Positions 49,890 through 60,906 of a DNA stretch of 64,000 nt are shown in pieces. The stretch is taken from contig CP154954.1 of NCBI GenBank assembly GCA_039621445.1, forward strand, positions 39,269,816 through 39,333,815. Reading direction: 5' to 3'. Source of the DNA: Euglena gracilis (taxonomy: Eukaryota > Euglenida > Euglenophyceae > Euglenales). The position numbers and the translations under genes were made by a program. The number at the start of each line of letters is the position of its first letter. Position 1 is the first letter of the stretch. The notes under the pieces are model-generated. The model saw only the letters and a program-made list of their open reading frames with translations. It ran no database searches and was not told the DNA's origin.

Positions 49890-52056
49890 CCGCCGTTGGA
49901 AGGGCGTGGTGGTGCAGCACAGTGGAGGGGATGAGCGCCGCCAGCAGAGGGAAGCAGTGTGCCGTCAGCCAGGTCGTCGGGGGGAGCGGCACGCCGAGAT
50001 TCGAGGTGGCACAGGCCAGCGCCCACACGTCCATCAGGGCCGGGAGTGGGGGGGCAGCGCCGGTGGCCGGATAGCTCGCCAGCACGTGGGCGTCGTCCTC
50101 CGCCTCCACCCCGCAGCAGAGGCAGACAGGGGACACCACGCCGCCGATGCCGTGTCGTGCCAGACGCCCCCGAGTAGCGAGACAGCCACCACGTACACGG
50201 GCGACCCACTTGATCACCCGCGGGGCCACCTTGTGCACAAAGCCGCTGGGCTGGACCACCCGGCGGAAGATGGCGGTGGAGGAGGCCCAGTCGAAGTCCA
50301 AGCCCACAGGGAAGAGGATGTCCAGCCGGGGGCGAGGTCCCTTGGAGGACCACAGTCGCCGACAACGTCGCCACCACGCCGCCGGGAAAGAGGAGGGGAC
50401 GCTGAGCACCACCGAACCACTGCCATCCAGCAGCACAACCGGGTCGCCCGCCGGGCCCACCATCGGGACGTCCTCCGGGGGCTGGACAGACGGTGAGGTC
50501 GTCCCCGTCGCAGCCTGCTTGGCCAGGGCATCGGCAGCATCATTGCCCACCGCCTTCGGCAGTCCACGCTGGAGCCCGCGGTCGTCATGGGCCCGCACCT
50601 TCTCCAGCACCACGGGCAGGATGCACGCCTTGGCTGCTGCCAGTACCCGACGCACTTCCACTCGATCCAGGCAGCATAATCGCCGCGTCTCCGACATCGA
50701 GCCCCAGCCACGGAGGAGCTGCAGCGCGCACAGCGAGTCGGTGAGGACCTGAGATGGCTGCAAGCTCAGCGCCAGCTCCAGGGCGAGCAGTTCGCAGTGG
50801 GTGCTGCTGCGCGGGGCTGGGACGTGGAGCAGCAGGGACTCGCCATCCATTGGACGCCACACCGCGGCTCCCCCTCCTCCAGCGCAAACCGAGCCGTCCG
50901 TGAACACCGCCTGCTCATGGGGGTCGTTGATGTCGTCCGCGGTAAGCAGGGACACGCCCGTCAGTGACGGCTCCGGGAGCAACCGTGGCCAGGATGCGGA
51001 TCGGCTGCACTGCGCGTTCCGCTCGATGGACCAGCCCACCGCCGCCAGAGCAGACCGCAGCGCCAGGGAGGGCTCGCGCCACACCATGGAAGGGCAGGCC
51101 ACAGCCCGGTGGATGATGCTCGCGATGCCCTCGCCGTTCACCAGGAGGTGCAGCCAACGCAGTTGGAGCAGGCGGGCGAAGGCCATGGGGTGCAGCGGCG
51201 CGGAGTCCCCCGGCCGCCAGCCCAGCGCCACCTCCGGTGCGTTCCAAGCATTCAGCGCCAGCGGCGGCTTGGTGCACACAGCAGACTTTGCCGCAGCCAC
51301 CAGTGGGGCCAGCTGTGTGGCCGTGATGTTGCGCAGCTCACAGCCGTAGAGGGCCTTGGGCAGCACTGTCGTCCGCCACAGAACCGCGTTCAGGGCGGCG
51401 GGCAGCTGGAGGCAGCGCAATCGTTGAGCCGCGGACAGCGCCTTGTCCAGCCTGGGCAGCCAATGCGCGGAGTCCCCCACCCGGTTGGGCAGACCCAGCT
51501 CCACCCCGACGAAGCGGAACTCGGCCGTGGTCAGGACGGAGGAGTCGCCGATGGACACAGCCTGCCCCGGGCCCAGCGTGGACCAGACCTGGACCTTCGT
51601 GACCTTCACGCCCAGCAATGCGCACCACTCCAGGTACGCCGCGATCAGCGCCTCCACTGCCGGTTGGGATGGGGCCAGCAGCACCAGGTCGTCGGCGAAG
51701 CTGACGGATGCCACGTGGAGGCCCGCCACCTCCACCCCCAGGCGCTGAGCGGCGGCCCACCGATGGAAGGTCTCGAACAGGATGTTCAGCAAGTCGGGGC
51801 TTGCCGGGCAGCCCTGCGCGAGGCCGTCGCATGCCTGCCACGGCTCGCCGAAGACGGTGCCATAGCGGAACCGCCTGCGCACGTCCCGGTAGAACGCGGG
51901 GAATGTGGCCACCACGTCCTCCGGCACGCCCGCCTGCCACAGGACCCGGAACACAGCCCACCACGGCAAGCTGTCGTAGCACTTCGCCAGGTCGAAAGAG
52001 GCCACCCACAGCTCCGCGCGGCGGTGGCGCTGCAGGCGCATGATGTCCTGAACCAC
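49477..52056 (-). CDS. LINE ORF2: reverse transcriptase and RNase H
   Basis: 859 codons in the same phase as the piece upstream, separated from it only by TAG 52057-52059. RT motifs: FDLAKCYDSLPW (motif A), LAQGCPASPDLLN (motif B), SFADDLVLLA (catalytic FADD at 51688-51699). RNase H: FTDGSVCAGGG (D), HCELLALEL (E), LTDSLCAL (D), GNDAADALA (D), giving the full D-E-D-D set. A Cys-rich site (CLCCGVEAEDDAH) follows. It copies LINE RNA at the nicked target and removes RNA from the hybrid. Ends at TGA 49477 after leaving the coding phase near 49560. Confidence 0.88.
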   Translation of the reverse strand: MVQDIMRLQRHRRAELWVASFDLAKCYDSLPWWAVFRVLWQAGVPEDVVATFPAFYRDVRRRFRYGTVFGEPWQACDGLAQGCPASPDLLNILFETFHRWAAAQRLGVEVAGLHVASVSFADDLVLLAPSQPAVEALIAAYLEWCALLGVKVTKVQVWSTLGPGQAVSIGDSSVLTTAEFRFVGVELGLPNRVGDSAHWLPRLDKALSAAQRLRCLQLPAALNAVLWRTTVLPKALYGCELRNITATQLAPLVAAAKSAVCTKPPLALNAWNAPEVALGWRPGDSAPLHPMAFARLLQLRWLHLLVNGEGIASIIHRAVACPSMVWREPSLALRSALAAVGWSIERNAQCSRSASWPRLLPEPSLTGVSLLTADDINDPHEQAVFTDGSVCAGGGGAAVWRPMDGESLLLHVPAPRSSTHCELLALELALSLQPSQVLTDSLCALQLLRGWGSMSETRRLCCLDRVEVRRVLAAAKACILPVVLEKVRAHDDRGLQRGLPKAVGNDAADALAKQAATGTTSPSVQPPEDVPMVGPAGDPVVLLDGSGSVVLSVPSSFPAAWWRRCRRLWSSKGPRPRLDILFPVGLDFDWASSTAIFRRVVQPSGFVHKVAPRVIKWVARVRGGCLATRGRLARHGIGGVVSPVCLCCGVEAEDDAHVLASYPATGAAPPLPALMDVWALACATSNLGVPLPPTTWLTAHCFPLLAALIPSTVLHHHALPTADAARFMLALHMALAERTAELLRRRGELIATSPVVAAAPSDRPPADDADLSTTPAASSPSYALPPGLRLSVPELRSLELRQRQQHPAPPPPAGPPRAPTVWKLPPSVAAVPLGRAAAGAYGGLPCQPRLPVGGFSGSL

Positions 52057-53151
52057 CTACGCAGCATGCAGGGTACCGCGGCCCGGGCGGAAGCCGAAGG
52101 CGGTGTCCGAGAGGTAGACGGTCTGCAGAGTTGGTGTCCACGCGGTCACGATCCCCTTTGCCCACAGCCGGTACAGGACCTCGAGGACGGTGATGGGGCG
52201 TTGGTCTTGTGGGCGCGCACCTCCGGACGCCTTGGGGATCATGGCCACGTACGCGTCCAGCCAGCAGGAGGGCCACCGCTGCTGCGCCTGCACCAGCGTC
52301 AGCAGACGCGCGACGGCCTCCGGCCACGGAGGTGGCAGCGACCTCCACACCGCGATGGGGAACCCGGCCAGACCCGGCGCAGCACCTTCCCGCATCGAAC
52401 GCAGGGCCGCAGACACCCGCGCTGCAGTCCAGGGCGAGGAGGGCCATGTGGTGACGGGAATGTAGGTGCCGAAGCGGGAGCCGATGAACGCCCTCCAGCG
52501 CTCCTCTTCATCTAGCCCCGCATGTTGCCGCAGCACCTAGTCGACCCAGAAAGCGCGCACAGCCCCATCCACAGCCGCCGCGGTGAGGCACTGCTGCCCC
52601 GAGGCGTCCAGGACAGGGCGCGAGCCCCACGGCACCCCAGGGGTCTGCAGCCACCGTTGGATCACGCCCAGGTCCTCCTTCCACAAGCGGGGCAGCACAG
52701 CCTTGAACCGCTTGCAACGCTCCGCACGATGGCGCCGCAGGAGGGCTTGCAGGTCTGGGAGTCGGGCAGAGATGGCGTTCTGCACTGCCGCTGCCAGCAC
52801 AGCCACCGGCACATCCCGCGGCAGGGCCACCCCACGGCGCTCCAGGTCGTCGAGCAGAGCCATCCAGTGGTGTGGCCAGCAGCCGGGGGACGAGGCATCC
52901 AGCAGCGCGCGGGGGCACTGCGCAGCCAGGCGGTGAAGGACATCCAGCTGGCCGCGGAGGCAGCGTACCTCCTTGGAGTCGTACGCCAAGCGCCGCTTGC
53001 GGGGCCGCACAGTCCAGCCGCCAGCCAACGACACCAGGTGCTCCAGCGCCGCACGGAGAGCAGCCGCGAGGGAGTCGAGCGACTCGCAGGTTGGGGATGG
53101 AGTGCCACGACAGCCGGGGAGAGCAGCCAGCGCTCCACGAGGTCGGACCAC
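52057..53151 (-). CDS. LINE ORF2: linker and N-terminal RT region, broken by TAG
   Basis: One phase from about 53100 down to 52060, with TAG at 52537-52539 (AFWVD, stop, VLRQHAGLDEEERW). The first part is the Leu/Arg-rich linker; the second holds the RT fingers (YVAMIPKASGGARPQDQRPITVLEVLYRLWAKGI, shown here only as the region near 52200-52290; and TAFGFRPGRG). It is joined to the endonuclease frame by a shift near 53100. Confidence 0.75.
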
Positions 53152-54062
53152 TACGCAAGGTCGGAGGAGGCTTCATAGAGCAGCGGCGGGGGGCGAGGGC
53201 GAGGCGGCTGCCAGTCAATGCGGCCCGCGTCGAGGGACAAAGACACCAGCACAGGGCAATGGCCGCCGTCATTGAGCCCCTCGAGGACCGAGGCCTCCCG
53301 AACCAGCCGCATCGCCGCGATGTTGGCCAGGACCAGATCGATCCGTGATGCCATTGTCGATCCACCAGAGCCGGGCTGGTGGTACGTGAAGGGCAGTGGC
53401 GCCGGCAGCAGCAGTCGATGGACATCCACCCAGGGACGACCAGGGCCAAGGAGATCGGCGAGCAGGCTGCAGGGAGGGCGGCGGCCGGAGTTGAGGAAGT
53501 CGGTTGCTGGGCTCAGGGACCCATTGAAGTCGCCCAGCAGCAGCGTGGGCACCTGCATGTCCAGGGCGAAGACCAGCGCTGCGAACTCCAGGTCGAAGGG
53601 GCGGCGCTCTGCTTGGTGTGCGAGTGGCGCGTAGACGGACAGCAAGAGCAGCCCCAGCGGCAGTCCGGGACGTGGGGCGAGACGCACTCCATGCAGTCGT
53701 CGCATCGCGTGCAGGCGACGCCATGCGGGGCAGGCCGGCATGGCAGGGAGGACGGCGATGTCCTGGCGCCAGAGGAAGCCCACGCCGCAAGACTTCCCGT
53801 GCTCGGAGCGGTTGGTCGACTGCACAGGACGCCCATGGTGCAGATGAAGACCAGCATTTGCCGCTGTCGTGTGGGCGGAGAGCAGCGGCACCTGCGCCAG
53901 GTGCGTCTCCTGCACCGCCAGCACGTCAGCCGACACCAAAGCAGCCACCATGGACACCTTCGCAGCCGTCCAGTGGCTCATGTTCCAGGTCGCGACCCGC
54001 AGCACCGAGGCCGGGACTCCTCCAGGGGGGGCAGCAGCCCCCGACAGCAAGTTCTCAGGCAT
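53151..54062 (-). CDS. LINE ORF2: APE-type endonuclease
   Basis: 303 residues from the ATG at 54062. Motifs of the Mg-dependent exonuclease-endonuclease-phosphatase fold: VATWNMSHW (residues 23-31), AVQETHL (catalytic E52), LSVYAPL, LLLGDFNGSL (D178, N180), SRIDLVLANI (239-248) and DGGHCPV (H268, in place of the common SDH). This enzyme nicks the target to prime reverse transcription. The frame ends at TAG 53151-53153 and resumes with WSDLVERWLL, so the stop is early. Confidence 0.85.
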   Translation of the reverse strand: MPENLLSGAAAPPGGVPASVLRVATWNMSHWTAAKVSMVAALVSADVLAVQETHLAQVPLLSAHTTAANAGLHLHHGRPVQSTNRSEHGKSCGVGFLWRQDIAVLPAMPACPAWRRLHAMRRLHGVRLAPRPGLPLGLLLLSVYAPLAHQAERRPFDLEFAALVFALDMQVPTLLLGDFNGSLSPATDFLNSGRRPPCSLLADLLGPGRPWVDVHRLLLPAPLPFTYHQPGSGGSTMASRIDLVLANIAAMRLVREASVLEGLNDGGHCPVLVSLSLDAGRIDWQPPRPRPPPLLYEASSDLA

Positions 54063-54221
54063 CGCGCCGCGCCCCCTCCGAGGCAGCGCGCACTGGCTTC
54101 TTCAGCGCCGGCTTCTCCGGGGTGAGCTCGCCAGCATCCCGAGTGCGACCGCGGCTGTCCTCCTCCGGGCCCTCCATCGGCAGGGCACCTCCACAGGGCA
54201 CCACCTGTCCTCGAGGAGTTT

Positions 54222-56420
54222 TCAGGGCTGCCGCCAACGGGCCGCCACCCGCTCATCCTGGCTCAAAAGCGCCGCAGCATCCGGCCGATGAGGGACAGGG
54301 ACACCAGCAGGAGACGGGAGGGCGTACGGCTGATGCTGGAAGTGCTCGGCGTGCTCCACCGCATGCCCCCGTCGCGACGCCGCGAGCTGGGCCCGCAGGT
54401 CGGCGTTCTCCCGGCGCAGCTCCTCCAGCTGCCACTGCTGCCGCTCCATAGCCTGGCGCAGAGCCCGCATCTCTGCCAGCACAGCATCCAAGGGGGATGA
54501 AGAGGGGGAAGCCGGAGCCACGAAGGGGACGATCTCGGTGACCGACGCTTTCTTGGCCGCACGGCGAGCAGCACGACAACCTGGTGCTGGCAGTAGAGAT
54601 GCCGGACATTGGCCAGGATCCGGCGGTCGTGGCGCCCGCGACGGCTGCGACGGTGGTGACTGTCGATGGTTGGTGGCGGGGGCCTGCCGCGGAGCGGAAA
54701 TCTTCCGCGCACCACCCCAGGTCGACGAGGATGGCAGGCCAGGCGCTGCAGAGCTCTGCGAGGGAGCTGGCCGGGCAGTTGACGGAGTACGTGCAGTCGG
54801 CGGGCGTCGTTGTGGAGGACTGGCCGGAGACAACTGCGCACTGCAGGACCGCTGCCCCCAGCCACCATCGTCCAGGGAGGTCCGCGTTGGCTGCCCAGCC
54901 GCTTGGAAGAAGGCCACCCGGCGGAATGGCCCCGCAGCACCGAGACGCACTTCACCCCGGAGAGGGTCCAAGCCCACCATCGCGATGAGCTCCCGCACTC
55001 GGAAGACGTCGGCGTCCGTCAGGGGGCCCAGCCTCCACCACGACGCCCCAGGCGTGGGCTGCCGCAGGGCCGCATTGGGGTCGTTCAGCACCGCGCGGAC
55101 CTTCCCCTGGATGACCGCAGGGTCTGCCCCACCCCGCACGCTGATCCGCACCGCGAGGTCCTTCTCCGCAGGGAGAAGACCGACGACACCCGGCACGTCG
55201 TGAAGGGCGTCCCACAGCGCTGCGGCATCCGCCCTCCGGCCTCGCAGGTACAGCAGGTTGAACTGCTCCCGCTGCAAGGCTGGTGCCGTCTCCTTCGTCC
55301 AGAACGGCCGAATGAACAGGCCGCCACTGCCGCTGCCGCGCATCCACAGCAGCGCTTCCGCCCGCGGCACGACGAGGATGGCGAGGACCTAGCCACTGTG
55401 TAGGGTCTGCAGACCCTGCACGCGATGGGCCGCCCCGAACACCACGCCCACCGCGCCAGCCAGCTTGCCCAGCGCGCGCCGCAGCTCACGCTCCGCATTC
55501 CGTTGCCGCACTGTCGGTGGCAGCTGGAACTCCACCCGCAGCAGCTCCAAGCCGCTCGGCTCCGGGTCGGGGAGTGTCCCCCGCACCCAGCGGTTGGCCA
55601 CCTCCACCTCAGCCGCGGGGCGCCGCAGGTTGAGGAAGAGCAGCACTTGACTGCGGGGCAGGAACCCCGGCTCCCACTTCTCAGGCGGCAAGCACTTCAC
55701 CGTGGCGGGGATGCGCAGCACCGGCGCACGCTCAGCCAAGGCCACCACCTCCACCTGCAAGCGGGGGTCGTCGAACAGGGCGGCAGCCTCTCCAAGCTGG
55801 GGACGCAAGGCGGCCACGTCCAAGTCGGCAGGGCACCGGTGGCGATCCACGAGGACCGCCAAAGAGATCAGCGACGCTGGGTGTTCCACCTCGGCGCGCC
55901 GCCGCAGGGCCAAGACCAGCTCCCGCAGGTGAGGTCGCGGCGGGATCACCAGATGGCGGGGCTCGTCGGACCATCGCTTCGTGTCGGGGCACGCCGCGAC
56001 GTCCGCATCGGTCAGGTCGGCTCCCGAGGCGAAATCGCCTCGCACCACCCAAGCCTGGTCGGACTCGTCCAGGCTTCGGAGGTCGGCTGCCAGCTGCAGC
56101 AGCCACTCCTTCGGGATGCGAGTGTCGTACACCCGCACCGGCAGCTTGTTGTCGACAGCGGCGGGAAGCGTCCAGCCAGCCGCACGCAGCTTGCCCGCCT
56201 CCTGCAGCTTCTGCAGCTGCTGCCGGTCGAGGAGGCCGGGGCGTTGCGTCGGGGGTGGGTTGCCGTTGAGCGCGTGCTGCAGCCGGTTGCGGGCCTTGTG
56301 GCTGAGGGCCCAGGCCACCGCAGTGGGGGGCAGCACAACGCAGGTGTCGTGGTCGAACGAGGCCGGGACAGGGGTACCAAGCAGTCGGAGCGTGTCGGTG
56401 GAGTCCAATTCGGTCAGCAT
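54222..56420 (-). CDS. LINE ORF1 protein, one internal TAG
   Basis: The first ATG inside the element is at 56420 (MLTELDST); the open frame before it lies in flanking DNA. About 732 codons, interrupted by TAG at 55389-55391 (TLHSG, stop, VLAILVV). The part at about 55000-55290 (NLLYLRGRRADAAALWDAL, VRISVRGGADP) may be an RNA-binding fold; a coiled coil near 54380-54490 (EMRALRQAMERQQWQLEELR) would allow trimerisation, as in other LINE ORF1 proteins. Ends at TGA 54222, in phase with ORF2 160 bp later. Confidence 0.65.
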
Positions 56421-56467
56421 CAGGAGGAGGGGCTCCGATCGAACCAAGCCGCTAACGCGGCTTCCAA

Positions 56468-56489
56468 ACGTGGGGGTGGGGGTGGGGGT
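56468..56489. repeat. LINE target site duplication, right copy
   Basis: ACGT(GGGGGT)3, identical to 48436-48457. It lies at the 5' end of the LINE. Confidence 0.6.
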
Positions 56490-57235
56490 TGGTGGGCGGC
56501 TGTGCATGTGTTCGCATGTGTTTTTGATGGTGTCCACCACCATACATCTCCCCATTCTCAGGTGAAGAAACGGCAGATGGAGGAGGCGCATTTTGTTCCC
56601 CCACAAGAAGCAGTCACTGGACCAGACCATTGCTTAACACTTGTCCCCCCCCCAGGGTGGTGACTGACTGATTTTTTTGGGGGGGCAGAAATCACCCAAA
56701 AGTGGCTGAGTGGCCAACCCCGAAGGCGCCAGAGAAAATTTTGGCCAAGAAATGGCTTTGAAAGGCCAAAAAGTGACTGGTTTGTCTGAGTGGCCAACCT
56801 CCCCCTGGGGGGGGTAAAGTGACTGAATGGCTTGGCCGAATAAAGTGACTGACTGTTTTTTTTTGGAGTGGAAGTGACCCCCTCCCCCCCCCCAGGGGAT
56901 CGCTAAGCTATGGTATGTACTGGACCTGGGTGGCTGCAGCAGGTGGATTTCAAGCCCTGTTTTGAGAATTTCCAGATGTTTGGATGCTCCCCAACAAGGA
57001 GGTGCAGTACCCGCACCCCAGGGATGTATGGGAAGCCCTTCAATTTGGGTAGATGGTGGGTGGGGGGTCCCAACCCCCTGCCCCGCCCCAATGGGGAATG
57101 GTGGTTGGGTCCAGCCCCCTCTGGTTCCAAAAACATCGGACAGTTTTCTGCCAGCGCTGCATTTCAAAATTTGCTCCCCCCTCATTCTTTCAGGATATTG
57201 CACATTGTCAGTGCTCTGATGTTTTCCGCAGGGGA
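56490..57235. other. Noncoding interval with GTGACTGACTG words
   Basis: No gene supported. GTGACTGACTG followed by a T run and a G run occurs near 56660 and 56843; GAGTGGCCAAC occurs near 56708 and 56788. These look like decayed local duplications. Confidence 0.5.
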
Positions 57236-57498
57236 AAAAATGGTTAAAAGTGAACATTTTTTTGTGTTTATTTTAAAGAAGAATCAAAAAAACTGTTGTT
57301 GAACATTTTTGGTTTGTCATCCGGCCTTTTGACAGTCCATATGATCCCTCCCCCTTCCATCTTCGGAGGCAGGGGGGGGGTTTGGACTCTGCCTCGGCTT
57401 CCCATACATCCCTGCTGCACCCACGGTTCTTCCCCGAGAAGGTGTGACAATGCTGTTATGCTGTCAAGAGCTCTAATTTCATTGGGAGGGTGGGGGGC
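57236..57498 (+). repeat. Dispersed repeat, copy 2
   Basis: Second copy of 47507-47775 in the same orientation. It begins after TTTCCGCAG and ends at GCTCTAATTTCATTGGGAGGG. Confidence 0.85.
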
Positions 57499-58214
57499 AC
57501 TCGACGATAAAATGAACTTTTGCAAGGCATCACCATGTCCTTTGGGGGTGGAGAAGCATTAAGGGAGAGCATTTGTTTTATTTCTGTGAGGACCGCCCCT
57601 CTCCTCTCTCCCTCTCCCTTTCGGGCAAAGGGCCGGCTAAAGGCCTCGAACGGGGGCAAAATAGAAACATTCGAAAAACACAGTTTTTGATGATTTGGGT
57701 GGATGTCTAAGGGTGACAGGAATCAATTTTTCCCCTACACCGAACCCCCAATCTTTCGCAATTCACACCGTATTGTTTGCACTTCCGGTGAATATTTTTT
57801 GCAATTTATCTCAAAAAGGTTTGCATTTTATCTCAAAAATATTTGTCTCCGTTCCGAAATTTTTTGCACACGGATCGGGTTTTTTGCACAGTTGGCTTTA
57901 AGTCTGCGTTTTAGGTGCAAGATCTCAGGACTGCATCTAAGGCGCTGGACTTCAGGCATGAGGTCTGTGTCTTAAGGCGGAGATTCTGTCCAAAGTACTG
58001 CGCTTTGAATAATGGTTTTGTTGGAGCCCCCCGAAATCGACCGCGGAGATGTCATTGCTGCAAAAGCTGGTTCACCGCAGAATTTGTGATTTCATTCCAA
58101 CTTTTGACAAATAAGTCACATTGGACCGTTTCAAGCCTTCTTGATCTGTTTTTTTTCTTTCAAATTTAATGAAGCAGAAACAATGAAACTCCAATGCCAA
58201 CACGCGGTTTTGCG

Positions 58215-58334
58215 AAAAATCAAAGGAGTTTTTTTTTACATTTCCAAAGGCCGAAAAATCAAAGAAAGGAGTTTTTTGACATTTCCAAAGGCTGAAAACC
58301 CAAAGAAAGGAGTTTTTTAACATTTCCAGAGGCC
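58215..58334. repeat. Three tandem units of about 40 bp
   Basis: Units read AAAAATCAAAGAAAGGAG, T run, ACATTTCCAAAGGC, with small changes, starting near 58215, 58254 and 58294. Confidence 0.85.
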
Positions 58335-60225
58335 AATTTTGGTTTTGGACGACTTTTCGCATGCATTCATGGTTGTGAAAAATCTTGACCATCACAAATG
58401 CATTACTCATTGAGTGTAGTTCGTTACGTGAATGTTGGAAAAAAGAGACATAGCGACGCGATGTATGGTGATGATTTTTCTTTGCAAAGAAAAACATTGC
58501 ATGTGTGGGCACCTTGCACGTAAACCCCCCCAAAATTGGAAATGATTAGCAAAATTTCTGCCATTGGAGCCATTTTTGGCTGGTTTTCCACCATTTCAGG
58601 CAGTTTTTTTTTGGCATTTCTGAATCTTTTTTGGGGCCAATTCATGGTCATTGTTGATTTTTGATGATTTTTTGATGTTCAATCCATTGAGGGTTCGTTT
58701 TGAACAGTTTTTGGCAGATTGTCAATGATTTTTGGGATATCAAATCTATCAAATATTTTTGATTGATTTAGGAAATGCTGGGCCTTTTGTGTCATTTCAG
58801 GTTATTTCTGACCAAATTTTGAACCGTGTCCATCCTTTCTGGCCATTTTGGCTGTCGCACAAGGCCTCCTGTTGGCTTAGCGCAAATAGGGTGTTCACCA
58901 ACTGTACGTTGATCGAACACAATAAACATAAATAAATTCGATAAGGCTTTTTTCATTGTTCAAAAACAAAAGGACGGAGGGCAAATATTTTTTGAGGAAG
59001 TGCAAATATTTTTGGCGGTGCAGTACAAAAAATTTGAGGCTTTTGGGCAATTTTTTTTGAGGGCACTGGGCGAAAATTCTGACTGGTTTGGGCGAATCTT
59101 TTTGTCAGCCGTGGGCAAACATTTCAGACCCTGGGTGTAATGGTGACCGGTGCCCGCAGAGAAAAGCCAAAGTTTCTTGCCCATTTTCCTGTATATATTC
59201 CCTGAGTGTCCTGGGACAGCGGAGGTTTTTTTCATATTTGCTTAAGGAACGCCGCACCCCCACCCCACTCCACCCACAGTCAAATCTAGCCCAGAGTTTT
59301 TTTTGAATTTTGTGACCCGGGGGGGGAGTCCCGGCCTAGTTGAGTGGGAATCATGCATTGCGATTTGTGGATGCCCATCCATACATCTCTCTAAGGTTTT
59401 GCGAACCCCCGTGGGGGGCGCCTGCAGCCGGGCCCCGATTTGGGCCCAGCCCAGCCGCAGCAGCACCCCCCCCCCCACGGGGGCGTTGCTGGCCAAGCTA
59501 GCCAGCCCCTTTTTTGGGGGTCCAGCCCAGAATTTTTTCGGCCAAAGCGCCGAAATTTTTTGAAAAACTGTGTTCATAGTGGCCAAAAATGGGGTTTGGG
59601 GGACGTTTGGGGTATTTTTGGGGGGTTTCGGATGCATCATTTTTTTAAAATTATATTTTACAGGTCATTTTTGAGCATTTTTCCGATTTCAGTCCAGCGG
59701 GGCAAATACCCCCCCTGGGGGGGGCGGGCTAGCCAGCCCAAATTTCTAGCCCTAGCCCAGCAACCCCCCCGAAGTTCTTGAAGAGATGTATGTGCCCATC
59801 TTCACTGCGTCACGACGAGAATTTTTTCTAACAATTTTGTTTTGTTTTTTTTTCCCCCCTCGGTGCACTCAGGCCGGCCTGGACTCGGCAACCACCTCCA
59901 GTGCACCCTTGAACCATGGTGCTGTTGCAGCTGCCACCGCATCCAATTCAGTGCCCCCTGCTTCCCCCCGCGGCAGCTCACCGGTTCTGGGTTGCCCTCA
60001 ACCGTGGACGCTAGTACGCACCCCCAGGAGTGTGCACTGAACACGTGCGATGGACCCGTGTGTGGAGGGGGGCATATGATGGTGGAATGGAAGCATGGTT
60101 TACCCCCACCTCAACCCCAGCGTGGTGTTTGCAGTGGTCACTGAAGGGTCGTTGTTTAGGTTGTTGCCTCCCTCAGGTTGCAATATAATCCACAGACATG
60201 CAGATGTGCACGCTTTTGGAGATCG

Positions 60226-60230
<5 letters not shown>

Positions 60231-60262
<32 letters not shown>
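60231..60262. repeat. (AC)16 microsatellite
   Basis: Sixteen perfect AC dinucleotides. Confidence 0.95.
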
Positions 60263-60264
<2 letters not shown>

Positions 60265-60695
60265 AATGAAGGTTCAACGTCCAACGCATGACGCACGACA
60301 CAGGCAGTTGGCGTTTTTCCCCAGTGGGCCCATCACGGTGGTAGCGTCCGCATCTCGTAAGAAAGTTGTTGTCAGCGATTCTTGTAATAATAGGTTTTTT
60401 CACGCCGCTTCGAAGGCCTCTTTGTCAGTCTCGTCTTGCAGTTGTTTGAATTGCATGATCAGCTTGAGTAATTTGGTTACAGATCCGTGCCAAAAGGACG
60501 ATTATGATCCATAGGTGTTGAAGTGGGGGGTCGGGGGGGGGGCCGCCCCCACCGAGATTTTGGGAAGAAAAATGTTTTTGCAAGGTGTGTGGTTTACTCA
60601 CCACATTCTCTGTGCTTTTTAAATTTCCCACAAAAGTTCACAACTTTTCATTGAGCTTTTTGGCTATTTTTGATGTTGAATGTCGCCACCGTCTC

Positions 60696-60712
60696 GCCGC
60701 CCTTCGGGCGGC
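60696..60712. repeat. Hairpin motif GCCGCCC-TTC-GGGCGGC, copy 1
   Basis: Perfect 7-bp stem with a 3-nt loop, preceded by CCGTCTC; TCAGAGGGGGC follows about 24 bp later. Confidence 0.8.
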
Positions 60713-60889
60713 AAAACCAGTCCAAAACTCATGGGTCAGAGGGGGCAAAAATCTTTTTCCAAGGGGCGGAAACAAACCGCATGTGTTTTGACATGATTTT
60801 TAAAATTCATTTTTTCATAAACACACCATTCCTGTTGACAGATTTGCCTCTTTTTGGGGAAACCTTTTGGAAAAATGCATTACCGTCTC

Positions 60890-60906
60890 GCCGCCCTTCG
60901 GGCGGC
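60890..60906. repeat. Hairpin motif, copy 2
   Basis: Same 17 bases as copy 1, also preceded by CCGTCTC and followed at a somewhat larger distance by CTCAGGGGGCC. Confidence 0.8.

Larger units (their letters stand above)
48458..56467 (-). mobile_element. LINE (non-LTR retrotransposon), about 8 kb
   Basis: Minus strand: ORF1 with a coiled coil, then ORF2 with APE-type endonuclease, RT, RNase H, a Cys/His site and a C-terminal extension. Bounded by a 22-bp direct duplication within G5T repeats. Very GC-rich compared with neighbouring DNA. Early stops (all TAG) and at least three frameshifts make this copy defective as read. Confidence 0.88.

Noticed and set aside
52057-55391. A reassigned genetic code (UAG as Gln)
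   Set aside because: TAG also appears as the natural-looking stop of gag in family 1 and at the shared gag ends of 2A and 2B; C-to-T decay explains the stops more simply.
58560-58580. AGCCATTTTTGGCT, reminiscent of part of the dinoflagellate spliced leader
   Set aside because: It has an extra T, lacks the leader's conserved end, and lies in low-complexity T-rich DNA with many similar words.
59786-60514. Overlapping plus-strand frames of 80-140 codons as a host gene
   Set aside because: Composition is mixed and interrupted by the AC microsatellite; no domain, no consistent phase.
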